Below are positions 53,940-64,000 of a stretch of 64,000 bases of DNA, piece after piece. Source of the DNA: Nilaparvata lugens (Eukaryota; Arthropoda; Insecta; Hemiptera; Delphacidae); NCBI RefSeq assembly GCF_014356525.2, contig NC_052514.1, forward strand, positions 6,347,019 through 6,411,018, in the 5' to 3' direction. The number at the start of each line of letters is the position of its first letter. The first letter of the stretch is position 1. Both the position numbers and the translations under genes were made by a program. A model generated the notes under the pieces. It worked only from the letters and a program-made list of their open reading frames with translations, was not told the origin of the DNA and ran no database searches.

Positions 53940-54516
53940 AGCTGGTGACAGGACAATAACGCTGGAAACATACGAGGTCTGCTATCTCTCCATAGTGAAT
54001 CATTCAATAGAATCAACAGTTGCCAACAGTTTGCAATTGGATAATCACATTTTCTCGATAATTGTGATAATCACAATTTCGAGCTAATTCCAATTTTAGG
54101 TGAAAATGTTACTGAACGTTAATTGTAGAGATTTTCATGCTCAATCTTTTTCACTTGGAATTTTTTGTTTAAATTGTACCTAAAGCCTGATAATTGGGAA
54201 TCCAAAATCAAACTTTGCATAGATGGGGCAGAGCTCCTGGAATTTTTACAGATATGGGACTTAGACTTGTGGCAGTTGATAGAGCTTATCAATGACTATT
54301 TTAGGTATGATCAAGATCGTTGGAGCCGTTTTCGAGAGAATCGCGAAAAAACCCTGGTTTTTGACAACATTTTCGCCATTTAAAGCCGCCATCTTGAATT
54401 GGATTTGTTCGAAATTGTTCGTGTCGGATCCTTATATTGTAAGGACCCTTTTCCTAATTTCAAGTCATTCTTTAATTGGGAGATGAGATCGTGTACCAGA
54501 AGCACATACACTCAAA

Positions 54517-54609
<93 letters not shown>

Positions 54610-54795
54610 ACACACACACACACCACACACACACACACCACACCACACACACACACACACATACAGACCAATACCCAAAAACCACTTTTTTGGACTCAGG
54701 GGACCTTGAAACGTATAGAATTTTGAAATGGGGTACCTTAATTTTTTTCGGAAAGCAATAATTTCCTTACCTATGGTAATAGGGCAAGGAAAGTA
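53940..54795 (-). mobile_element. (TG)n element copy (minus) with long (CA)n
   Basis: Reverse copy of the 14637 family: ACAATAACGCTGGAAACATA at the left, GGAATTTTTACAGATATGGG, (CA)n at 54520-54660, TGAAACGTATAGAATTTTGA and the terminus CTATGGTAATAGGGCAAGGA. It contains a small inverted patch at 54055-54080. The CA/TG frames are microsatellite artefacts. Confidence 0.75.
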
Positions 54796-55829
54796 AAAAC
54801 AGTGTCAAAAGTTATTGAATTATCATGGTTCCATGAATCATCCATTACAACACAACTTGAAACACAGAAGTAGACGATCTGAAACATGTTTAATGAAAAT
54901 TATTCATCACACGACAATTTTGTCGTCATTCTCTGTGAACGAATGTACCCACTCATATTCCAAAACCATAAAACTACTAATCATTCAATGACGTAATAGT
55001 ACCAACTAGATTTCCAAGTGTACTAACCATTTATTCTATCAAAAAACCAAACCAATTTGTCACTAATCACAGCGTTAAATCCTGAATTATTACATTACAG
55101 CAGAGCTATTAGAAGCACGAAATGATAGAACGAGAACCATTAATTTAGTAAGTACAGTTCGTGCTGGTCACTGAAAGCCTTGATAAAACTGAGGATTATT
55201 GGATAATCCACTGTGACATCCACTTCAAACTGTCATCATTAGTCAAATGAGAAGCATTGAATGTTAAAATTGGGAATTGTGACAGTTTAATCTGACACTG
55301 TGTCAATTACCCATAATCATCAACGCCTCACCAGAAATTACTCATGGTAAAGATTATTGTCAGCATTAGTTGAATGATGAGGCATTGATGTCAACTGTTG
55401 TGAATGCTGACTGTTTAGAGTGAATCCCAATGTAACTTTTGATTGTCATTGAGAAATCATTGATGAACCAGGGTGAGAATTTGTGGACCTACAATTATTA
55501 TTCTTTTTTGGTGAGGGTTAACATTGAAAACTGCATTGATTAAGTGTCATTCTCCTATAAAAAGTAATTGATCAATTGGCCAGTAATTTGTTGTGAATTA
55601 TTCAGAGTGGAGCTTAGAGGCTTTCCAATATTTGACCGAATGTAGTGAGGTCTATGTTTTGACTCGGATTTTCTTTTGTCTGTCTGTATGTAACGCGATG
55701 ATAGAATTCGATGAGATTTGGCAGGAATATTCCTTTTTCAACTGCGCGTCGATGTAGACACAAGGTTTTTTTGAAATTTTGCATTTTAAGGATAATATGA
55801 TAGAAAAGGAACTCCTCCATACTCTGTTA
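54796..55829. other. Intron of receptor B, nothing firm
   Basis: 55195-55430 has degenerate phrases (ACTTCAAACTGTCATCATTA, GAAGCATTGAATGTTAAAAT, GAGGCATTGATGTCAACTGT) like those at 17200-17530 and 27590-27780. No exon recognised. Confidence 0.4.
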
Positions 55830-56092
55830 TCTATATAAAATAAAAGCGAAATGGCACTCACTCACTGACTGACTGACTCACTCACTCACTCACTCGCAGA
55901 ACTAAAAATCTACCGGACCAAAAACGTTCAAATTTGGTAGGTATGTTCAGTTGGCCCTTTAGAGGCGCCCTAAGAATCTTTTGGCATATTTTAACTCTAA
56001 GGGTCATTTTAAGGAGTTTAAAGTTCGTCTTTTAGCATGTATATTCTTCTTCTCCCAATTTCTTAATTATAATTAGCGAGTCTGACGGCTAG
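55830..56092 (+). mobile_element. Helitron-like short element, 263 bp
   Basis: Begins A|TCTATATAAAAT and ends GTCTGACGGCTAG|T, with AAAAGCGAAATGGCACTCAC, a (CACT/GACT)n run, CTAAAAATCTACCGGACC and TGTTCAGTTGGCCCTTTAGA. Same termini as 18201-18914 but without its GC-rich palindrome. Clean insertion between A and T. Confidence 0.7.
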
Positions 56093-56554
56093 TGACTATT
56101 ATATAACATCTACTTTGAAGATAGGATATATCAGACTATAGAACTATTCATAGCCAATCAGCTGACAAGTGGATTATTCATTGTATGCATTACACAGATG
56201 TCTGGCCGTGTCTATTTCTATAAGTTAGGGTTTCAATATTTTTTATGATGCGTGCCCATCAGTATCAATATTCTCACATTTGAAAAATAAATTTCATAGG
56301 TGATTGAAAATAAAATTAAAAATGATTAATTAAGCTCAATAATGCTGAAGAAATTATGATATTCTCGATTGGAAAAAATCAATTTTAAAATAGTTGTGAA
56401 ACATTTTTATCAGATTGAAATTATCACGGAACTGGGTAAATTATCATATGGTATACAAATTCAAACGTGAACTGAGTTTATTAACATAAGCGAGTTTTCG
56501 ATCTTGGAGAAAACAAATAACAGTTTTGAAGAGTAAATTATGATTCAACCAAAG

Positions 56555-56785
56555 ACCTTAAAAAGATGCATAGACTCACATGCAGCGCTAGTGTCGTACT
56601 TGGAATTGAAATCCGCCATTGAGGGGCAACCCATAAGATTATTTCATACCAATGCCACCAATGCCTTTATGATCTATAGTTTTACAAATAAATAATATGC
56701 TAAAATACCCCAATGGCGGCCTTCAATTTCAAGTAAGAGCTATCATTAGGAAGGCATAGGCATTGTGGGTCTATATCTCTTTAAG
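56555..56785. mobile_element. Palindromic MITE-like repeat
   Basis: CTTGGAATTGAAATCCGCCA...TTGAGGGG is mirrored by CCCCAATGGCGGCCTTCAAT...TTCAAGTAAG, with mirrored ACCAATGCC/GGCATAGGCATTG phrases outside. Confidence 0.55.
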
Positions 56786-56822
56786 GTGTTTGGATTCAAC
56801 TGAACCAACTAGAACAGGTGAC

Positions 56823-57600
56823 ATTGATTGATTGATTGATTGAGTACTTTATTTATGTAGATTACAATATATACTGTCTTATACACTTATATACAATAGC
56901 TTACAATACAGCAAAGTTATAGATGAATTTACATTATATAGACTAAGAAAATAATTGTTGAACTGTATATGATATGAAAGCAATTGTATATAATAACTAT
57001 AGATAATATTATATTGTTATGCGTCTACATAATTGGGCGGAGTTTGGACATATCAATGTCCATTCTTTGGAAGAATATTAAAAATATCCTCCCCACTACT
57101 CTCTACCAAAACGTTAATTTCATTATTTAAACTAAGGATTTTATTTATTAATGGAAATATTGGTAAAAGTTTTCATCAATATGAATATGTAAGGAGAAAA
57201 AAAACAGAAAATTTATGAAGTAAAATAATTATATAGGTAGATAAGATCAAATAATTAATAATTGATTATAAAATGAAGTATGCGAAGTAGATCAGGGTAA
57301 TCAACTTTCAGTAATATACAGCAGTATGCATGCATAATTGAAATAACATGAGTTTATATAATATATATATACAATTCGTTTCTATAACAGGTTTAAAAGG
57401 TTGTATTTGTGGGATGGGTGGGGATGGTTTTCATGTGATCGTTCTAGGGCCGGACAGTTTCAGTCATTTGTTCCAAAAGATGTTTTTTTTAAAGTCAGGA
57501 TGAAGCTCGCTCGGCTCTCGATGGACCTGATAGAAACAGGAAGTGCATTCCATGCACGACAGGCACTGACTAAGAAGGATTTTGTGAAAATAGTAGTTCA
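56823..57600 (-). pseudogene. 5'-truncated LINE: RT C-terminus, 3' UTR and (TCAA)n tail
   Basis: The minus strand at about 57560-57420 encodes RAWNALPVSIRSIESRASFI, then LTLKKTSFGTND. This matches the C-terminal (L/A)WN.LP..IR...S...F...LK motif of non-LTR RT ORFs. About 550 bp of AT-rich 3' UTR follow, then AATAAAGTACTCAATCAATC as a poly-A-signal-like and (TCAA)n tail at 56823-56850. The catalytic region is missing. Confidence 0.7.
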
Positions 57601-58269
57601 TCAGGTACTTGTGGATGAGAAAACTGCGTGAGGTCTACTGTTCACAGAGCTACTTGTTTTGTTCATTCTATCAAAAGTTAGGGTCGTTTGCACAATTAAA
57701 GCTAAACGGAAATTAATCAGCTGGTTTTTTGAACTCTAAATGAACCGTATTATATAACGCATGAGACTTGATCTCATGAGACTTTGATGAGGATTCAATC
57801 CAGTTAAAAATGTAATTTGGTTTGAACTTTAAACTGACACTGTGTAAGCAGGACTTGTGTTGCTGACTCTTTCACCATGAAGCTACTTATGAGTGAGAAG
57901 AAATCGAAGCATTATTGATTGCTTGATTGCTTGAGTCAGTTTGTCCGAAAATGGAAGAGAGTGATATTGAGAGCATAATAAATTCACGACAGTTCATTCA
58001 GGTAGTAAGAGGAGCAGAGCTTTGAATAAAATGATAAACAAATAATAACAAATAATAGTGAGTAGGTTTTTGATTTTGTATTAACATTTTTTGAATAAGT
58101 ACAATATTTCTAAAGTTTTTCAATTTATTGTGATACATTCTGTGATTCATATAAAATCAACCTTCAAGATCTAGAATTTTAAATCATCATTCCTGGACCG
58201 AAAATCAAGTAACGAAGCAGTGTGTGATTACATAACATTATCTCTTGGACAACATTAACATTTTATCAA
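57601..58269. other. Intron of receptor B; short shared repeat
   Basis: 57603-57655 is the ACTTGTGGATGAGAAAACTG repeat shared with 14005 and 38930. A 24-codon frame from 57951 (MEESDIESIINSRQFIQ) is too short to call. Nothing else recognised. Confidence 0.4.
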
Positions 58270-58372
58270 AATTTTTGGAGAGAAATAGTACAGGCTCAGC
58301 CTAGTTTTTCCTTCAATATCATAATTGTATTATGATTATAGTATTTTATACAATAGATGAATAAATAAATAA
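58270..58372 (+). repeat. Retroposon-like 3' end with (AATA)n tail
   Basis: Copy of 42055-42165: TTTTGGAGAGAAATAGTACA...GGCTCAGCCTAGTTTTTCCT, ending ATGAATAAATAAATAAATGA. Confidence 0.65.
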
Positions 58373-58814
58373 ATGAATAAATATGATTCATGAATTCTAG
58401 CTCATGTAACAAAACACACACTACTAATCCAATACATCCTCAGCTGACGGTTACAGATCAAACTTTATATTGTATTTCTTTGAATCACTTATTTACTTTG
58501 ACTGAAGCATTCTAATATCTATATATCTCCTCATTTACGATCTAGTCATCATTTTTATATTCCCTCATATTATCAAAATTATCATCAGCAAAACAAATAA
58601 AGAAGAGTGGAGTTGACTTGATCGATTTTCCATCCAGCAGGTGCTGTCACCTATCGGCAGAGTTGAGAGTATGATGCATTTCGAACCTCTGACCAATCAG
58701 GAGAAAGGTAGGCGGAGTCGAAAGTGAGTTTGTCAACCAACAAGTGCTGCCACCTTTCGGCAGTATTCTGTATCAAAAACATTTCTAGCTGTCGAACAAC
58801 CGTATCAAGGAATT

Positions 58815-59297
58815 GTAAGCAAAGTCTACAAATTAAAACTGAATTTGTTGTATTTTAAAAGAAACATCGAATGCCAATAAAAGATAGGAAATAATAATTA
58901 TTATCTGCCTCAGTTATCCGTTGAAATTTTAATGAATGCAGTAAGCAAAGTCTACAAATTGAAAACTGAATTTGTTGTATCTTTAAAAAACATTGAATGC
59001 CAATAAAAGTTGGGGAATAATTTATCTGCCTCAGTTATCCGTTGAAATTTTAATGAATGCAGTAAGCAAAGTCTGCAAATTAAAAACTGAATTTGTTGTA
59101 TTTTAAAAGAAACATTGAATGCCAATCAAAGTTAGGAAATAATTATCTGCCTCAGTTATCCGTTGAAATTTTAATGAATGCAGTAAGCAAAGTCTACAAA
59201 TTAAAAACTGAATTTGTTGTATCTTTAAAAAACATTGAATGCCAATAAAAAATGGGAAATAATTATCTGCCTCAGTTATCCGTTGAAATTTTAATGA
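58815..59297 (+). repeat. Tandem array, four units of ~121-126 bp
   Basis: GTAAGCAAAGTCTACAAATT begins units at 58815, 58941, 59062 and 59183. Each contains ACTGAATTTGTTGTAT, GAATGCCAATAAAAG and CTGCCTCAGTTATCCGTTGA. Unit-to-unit indels are in A-runs. Confidence 0.92.
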
Positions 59298-60269
59298 GAA
59301 TATTGATCATAGAATTGCGAACTTCAACTGAACGTGAAATTAATTCGGAAAGCATACGCTTCGATTGGTGAGAGTTTAAACGTGTGATTGTGAAAATTAT
59401 CACAGATTATCAATGTAAGAATGGTAGAAACTTCACAGATCTCCATCCATACGTAAAGAAAAATATTACTCGACGTCTTGAGCACGGAATAAATATACAA
59501 TAGTGCTGTATATAATAGTGATATAAAATATACAATAGTGCTGTATATAATAAATATACAGTAGTGCTTCTCTACTCTGTGCCTTGAGACATCAGGCCTT
59601 TCTGATTTACCAGAACGTGGCAAGTTCCGCCACTGAGTAGAGAAATGGAAATTGATAAATCAAAATCTCCGCAAAACTGGAGAGATGAGAGATAGTAAAA
59701 AAATGAAGTTGAGGATTCTAGATATTCCACTACTGAGTACATAAATTAAATTGACTGAGAAAAGGAATTAAAATTGAGGATTCCATCTGAACTGTGCCTC
59801 TAAGTAAATAAATCTGAATTGACGAAGTAGAGAAATTGAAAATGATGATTTGATCTTCATTTTGACTTCGCCACATCATTTTATACTATTTTGTATTTTA
59901 TCTGTGTCATTGATGATAAACTAATAAATGAATAGATCAATACCATGTTTAATATTCATCTTTGGAACTGGGTAAAGGGCAGTTAACTCAGAATTCATTC
60001 ACCCATATTCTCCACCATTATTTTCACATAAATAAGAGATAACATTGAGCTACTATTGCATATTTATTATGGTAGAATAATAGTGATTAGAGTTGTACCT
60101 GTAGAAGGTGTGGGTTATGAGATTGAGAAGGACGGAATGCTGTAATACCAGGGGATATTGATTCAGTCCATAGAATACAAGATGACTTGACAGGAATAAT
60201 ATTGCGACTTGTGACAAGGAGATGAAGGAGGGAAACAAAGAAACAAACAATAGCAAGGTCAGATGAGGG
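59298..60269. other. Intron of receptor B, nothing recognised beyond a small tandem repeat
   Basis: 59490-59570 repeats ATATACAATAGTGCTGTATA. No exon found. Confidence 0.4.
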
Positions 60270-60600
60270 GGTTGTGGAGAAGAAGAAGAAGAAGAAGAAG
60301 ACGAAGAAGAAGAAGAGAAGAAGAGAAGAAGAAGAAGGAAGAAGAAGAAGAAGAAGAAGAAAAGAAGACGAGAAGAAGAAGAAGAAGAAGAGAAGAAGAG
60401 AAGAAGAGAAGAAGAAGAAGAAGAAGAAGAAGAAGAAGAAGAAGAAGAAAAAGAAGAAGGAGAAGAAGAAGAAGAAGAAGAAGAATAAGAGAAGAAGAAG
60501 GAGAAAACTGAGAGTTTGTTTAAAGAGGAAGAGGAGGAGGAGGTGTAGAAAGAGGCAGGAGTAAGAAGAAGAAGAAGAAGGACAGAAAAAGAAAGAATTA
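60270..60600 (+). repeat. (GAA)n polypurine tract
   Basis: Almost uninterrupted GAAGAAGAAG with interspersed GAGAAG and GGAGAAG. Long Phe/Ser or Lys/Glu frames are artefacts. Confidence 0.95.
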
Positions 60601-61222
60601 ATACGGTATATAAGTTGGCTTAATAAGAAACAGAAATAAAAGTAAAAGAAAATATTAGCAAGATGCATTTGCAATGTCGGTCATAAGGCTATTATTTTTT
60701 GTTGGATACCATAAATTGGTTTGACCTTCAGACGTAGACGAATATCTTTCAAACTGTCTCAAAATCATGGCCTAAATCCCTTAAAATCCTATCACTGAAC
60801 TTCTATGAACCAATTTATTTTCTCCACGTCTCATCAAAATATTTTTCCTCCTCCTCCTGTCTAAAGTGCTCACTTTACTCCCTGGAACATAATACTAAAG
60901 TGTCACTTTTTCGCTCTCGGTAGGAAAAAAACAGAAAAACTCCCTAGAGCGTAAAAGTAACTCCATTTAAATAACATGGGAAGCATCTCTATTTCAGAAA
61001 CTTATATTTGAAATAGGTTAGAAGGTCTAAGCTCAGATTAGGAAGCATATAGAGTAGTCATTAAACCAACTAAATTCAATACCTTAACCAGACATTTGAT
61101 CAATATATTATTATGAAATATATGTTTCATGCTAAAATCATAACAAACTTCATATCAGTGTACTATAAAAATGTATAAATATTTTCTAAAACACTTATTG
61201 ACATGGGCTGCTTTTAAATTAA
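60601..61222. other. Intron of receptor B, nothing recognised
   Basis: AT-rich; 60890-60980 has CACTTTTTCGCTCTCGGTAG and CCTAGAGCGTAAAAGTAACT, weakly palindromic. No exon. Confidence 0.4.
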
Positions 61223-61370
61223 TAAAACAAAATAAATCTTATAGCACCCTTTATTCTCTAAAAAACATTAAAATAAAGAATAGAGAATAAAGGGTGCTTA
61301 TTCTCTATTCTCTATTTTAATGTTTTTTAGAGAATAAGGGAGCTATAAGATTTATATTGTTTTATTAAAT
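61223..61370. mobile_element. Palindromic MITE-like element
   Basis: AATAAAACAAAATAAATCTT...ATAGCACCCTTTATTCTCTA and TAGAGAATAAGGGAGCTATA...AGATTTATATTGTTTTATTA form arms of about 70 bp. Confidence 0.75.
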
Positions 61371-61560
61371 ATTTTCTATTATATTCCATGTTATTCAGAA
61401 TACCAACCAACGAATATTCCTCATTAACTAATCAAACTTGAAACGGGAACTTCACCATAGTGTTGTAGTCGAGTCGGCGGCCATTGTTGTTACAACTTTT
61501 GCCAAAAGATAGCGCTGTCGGCGGTGAACTGTGTGATTACAAGACAGCTGTTCAATTTCT

Positions 61561-62098
61561 AAGTTATGTTGTAACTAATTATTTTATTAGCAGTTTTTAT
61601 AAAAATGTAGGTGGAGGAAAAATGTTGTGTACATCACGAGTAAAAAATGTGTTTTCTCCCTCCGGAAAATTGTTGCCCTCGGCTTCGCCTCGGGCTTCAA
61701 ACTTTTCCTTCACGGAGAAAAAACAGTACTTTCCACTCTTAAGTTATGTTGTAACAAATTATTTCATTTGCAGTTTTTTATAACAATATAGGTGGAGGAA
61801 AAATATTGTGTACATCACGAGTAAAGAATGTGTTTTCTCCCTCCGGAAAATTGTTGCCCTCGGCTTCGCCTCGGGCTTCAAACTTTTCCTTCAGGGAGAA
61901 AAAAGTACTTTTCACTGTTAAGTTATGTTGTAAAAAATTTTTTTATTGGCAGTTTTTATAAAAATGTAGGTGGAGGAACAATGTTGTGTCCATCACGAGT
62001 AAAAAATGTTTTTTCTCCCTCCAGAAAATTGTTGCCCTCGGCTTCACCTCGGGCTTCAAACGTTTCCCTCAGGGAGAAGAAACAGTACTTTTCACTCT
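61561..62098 (+). repeat. Tandem triplication, ~180-bp unit, beside an SNMP exon
   Basis: AAGTTATGTTGTAA begins units at 61561, 61741 and 61920. Each contains TAGGTGGAGGAAAAATGTTG-like sequence, CATCACGAGTAAAAAATGT, TTTTCTCCCTCCGGAAAATT and CCCTCGGCTTCGCCTCGGGC. The array stops 54 bp from the exon 62153-62407. The GC-rich CTCGGCTTCGCCTCGG core contrasts with the AT-rich unit. Confidence 0.92.
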
Positions 62099-62152
62099 AG
62101 TTAATATACAAATAACTATTATATAAACATTTTATAAAGTTTTACTACTCAC

Positions 62153-62407
62153 CACTCCGAAAAACGAGAACTTGAACAGGTTATCATTGATCTTGTGCAA
62201 TCCCTTAGCGTTCATCCGTATTCCAGTGCACAACGCCACAGCTGCAAAGTCCTTAGAAGTGCAGTTCAGATAGATTCCCTCGAACAGGATCTCTTTGGCT
62301 TTTGCTGTCACGAAGACTGTCTTCTGGTGGTTGTAGAGATGCGGAATCCCCCGGTTCGCCATGGTTAAGAGGGCTGGAGTGTCCTTCTCTACCATCAGTG
62401 CCAGACT
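62153..62407 (-). CDS. Receptor B (SNMP-like) exon, most 5' visible
   Basis: 255 bp (85 codons), acceptor CCTGTTCACAG, phase 0, donor GTGAGT. Translation: SLALMVEKDTPALLTMANRG, IPHLYNHQKTVFVTAKAKEI, LFEGIYLNCTSKDFAAVALC, then HKINDNLFKFSFFGV. It is the SNMP block VEKD.P..L...N.G...L......F.TAK...ILF.GI.(I/L)NCT.KDFAA.A.C, with a conserved N-C-T glycosylation site. Upstream exons (N-terminal helix and first ectodomain part) are not found up to 64000. An AG two bases earlier is an alternative acceptor but would shift frame. Confidence 0.93.
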
Positions 62408-62507
62408 CTGTGAACAGGTTAAGAAACAGCTGTTAGGTGTGAGGTTGGATGAGTGACCCGTGTATCGACAAACAATATTTAGGAACGGTGAAGATCTTGG
62501 AATAGTT

Positions 62508-63595
62508 ATTTGTTCTAGTGTGCAAAGTGACAGTTTGCTGCACCGAAAGAAACGTTTTCACTCAAGAATGGCTTCTTGAGTGCAGCAAAGGAACTTTGCG
62601 CACGTATTTCACATTAAATTTTTCCTACAGTTACCATTGAATATGAAAAGTGGGTAATTATGGGTGAAATGATGGCTGAAATCCATCAAATGTTTGTGTG
62701 TGTGTGTGTGAGGCTGTTATTAATAACAACCTTAATTCATTTAAAAATAAATAATCCAATTGAAGTTGATAATTCTCAGTCAAAGTTCTCATTTTTATTC
62801 ATTCAAGAATCAGAAAAAATACAGATGGATCAAAAAATTCACATTCAAAATACTCGCCAACAGCTACTTGGCTGAACCGAGCTGCAAGATGGCTGAACAC
62901 AACAAGATGGCTGAACCGACAAGCGCGCGACCTAGCGGGAAGAATCGTACCTAAGTTTGTTTCATCCAGCTAAAAATTACTGAAACACGATTCAGAAATT
63001 TAGACTTTTGCTCAAATTACCGAGAAAAATGCTCAAAGTAAACTGAAAAATATTTATAAAAATAACATAGACAACAGAGAATATTTTTTGTAGTATTGGT
63101 ATGTTTTTTATTATTTTCATTTTATTTTATTTTTCAATTTTTATTTATATGAATATCGAACGGTAATCAATTAAAATTCGAATTTTATAAGTATATTTGC
63201 TACTTTCTCATTTCTTGCAGTTGAAATAATAATTATCAATAGAAAGAACTATTATTCACTATTAAATGATGAGAATTCGTAAATGATGATTATTTAATTA
63301 TGATTTAGATGAACATTATTCTTGTTTTGGATTTCTAGATTGGGATTTTATCATAAATGTAGGGTAGCCATTGAAATGATTCTTATCTAGATCCAACCAC
63401 AGTCATTGTTACCAACTTAATTTTTGTTTTCGTGCACTAATCCTCCATATAACCCACCAACTATTTTGTGTTGCCATGTTGCAAATCTGGAGTACAGGAA
63501 AAATTTTTCCCGCACTAGAGCAGAAAAGTGAATCTTTGCGTTCTGTAATCAGTGCAGAAATCGTCACTTTTCAAGGTAACTCTAGGAAAAGAATA
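62508..63595 (+). mobile_element. Interspersed element copy, GTGCGCAAAGTGACAGTTTG family, interrupted
   Basis: Left part 62508-62690 (GTGCAAAGTGACAGTTTGCT...ACTTTGCGCACGTATTTCAC) and right part 63395-63595 (TTGCCATGTTGCAAATCTGG...GCACTAGAGCAGAAAAGTGA) flank about 700 bp not present in the 33478 copy. The extra part includes a (GT)n at 62694-62710. No ORF of note. Confidence 0.6.
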
Positions 63596-64000
63596 TTATC
63601 TGCCTATTCTGATGGCAGGCAAGGATTGTTTAGGCTGTTCGGTACACCTTTTTATTTTTATCTACATTGGATAATCTTCTCCAATATAATTGTTAAGTTC
63701 ATTATAAGAGTGAGAAAAAGTGGCAACCCTAATTTTCAAGTGGTCTAATAAGCGAGCTATGGGTTGTTGAAGTGATAAACTCAGTTTTCTTTCCAGATCA
63801 TTAACGGTTTCGAATTTTCCATTGGAGTTTTTTCATACATTCAGTATCATTGGCTTTATCGAATTAAGTTATTAAGTTATCGAATTTTACAAGAAATGTT
63901 ACTTCTTCATTCATGAACAATATAGGGAATAAAACGTTTTAGTTTGGTAAAATACATTTTTTGAATTTTCAAGAGAAGATCTAATAATATAGTTGAAACC
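63596..64000. other. Nothing recognised
   Basis: AT-rich; presumably intron of receptor B. No SNMP exon seen on the minus strand. Confidence 0.4.

Noticed and set aside
57951..58024. Short frame MEESDIESIINSRQFIQ as a transposase first exon
   Set aside because: Only 24 codons with no following exon or recognisable domain.

Overview
The window is AT-rich, intron-rich and dense in transposable elements. It looks like animal nuclear DNA, most probably from an insect: its only host genes are pieces of CD36/SNMP-family receptors in the insect sensory-neuron-membrane-protein style. The interspersed repeats suggest a hemipteran (a delphacid planthopper is plausible). That species guess is from memory and was not tested here. 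There are no bacterial operons, no CRISPR array, and no tRNA or rRNA gene that I could recognise.

Host genes. (1) Receptor A, plus strand, 1912-12078: the last three coding exons of a CD36-family protein. Two end-of-ectodomain exons (1912-2027, 2947-3072) are followed by a terminal exon (8446-12078). That exon encodes the C-terminal membrane helix and then, uninterrupted, about 1,160 further residues of low-complexity, repeat-bearing, coiled-coil-bearing cytoplasmic tail. Family tails are normally a few tens of residues at most, so this is the most unusual object in the window. (2) Receptor B, minus strand, 62407 down to 47889: five well-conserved SNMP exons carrying all six CD36-type disulfide cysteines. 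The N-terminal exons and the last (membrane-helix) exon are not in view. (3) A lone first exon on the plus strand (43025-43132) encodes an SNMP-type N-terminal membrane helix. No plus-strand continuation follows it. A 100-N scaffold gap lies 1.1 kb downstream, and the minus-strand SNMP exons lie beyond the gap. One economical explanation is that the contig right of the gap was scaffolded in reverse and that (2) and (3) are one gene.

Transposable elements. A nearly complete CR1-group non-LTR retrotransposon (about 3078-8100, minus) fills most of the last intron of receptor A. Its ORF1 has a coiled coil and an SGNH esterase domain, and its ORF2 has endonuclease and reverse-transcriptase domains. 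It carries one in-frame stop and one frameshift. Other LINE remnants lie at 51436-51780 and 56823-57600. From about 12.7 to 43 kb no convincing gene is visible. That stretch and the introns of receptor B are filled with foldback/MITE elements (one family has 7-bp target duplications at three sites), Helitron-like elements bounded A|TC...CTAG|T, satellites with 195-, 76- and 71/74-bp units, and kilobase-scale GAA/TTC tracts.

Functional link. If all receptor pieces are intact in the genome, the locus is a small cluster of CD36/SNMP lipid- or pheromone-handling membrane proteins. One of them has acquired a giant cytoplasmic tail that could act as a scaffold or anchor.
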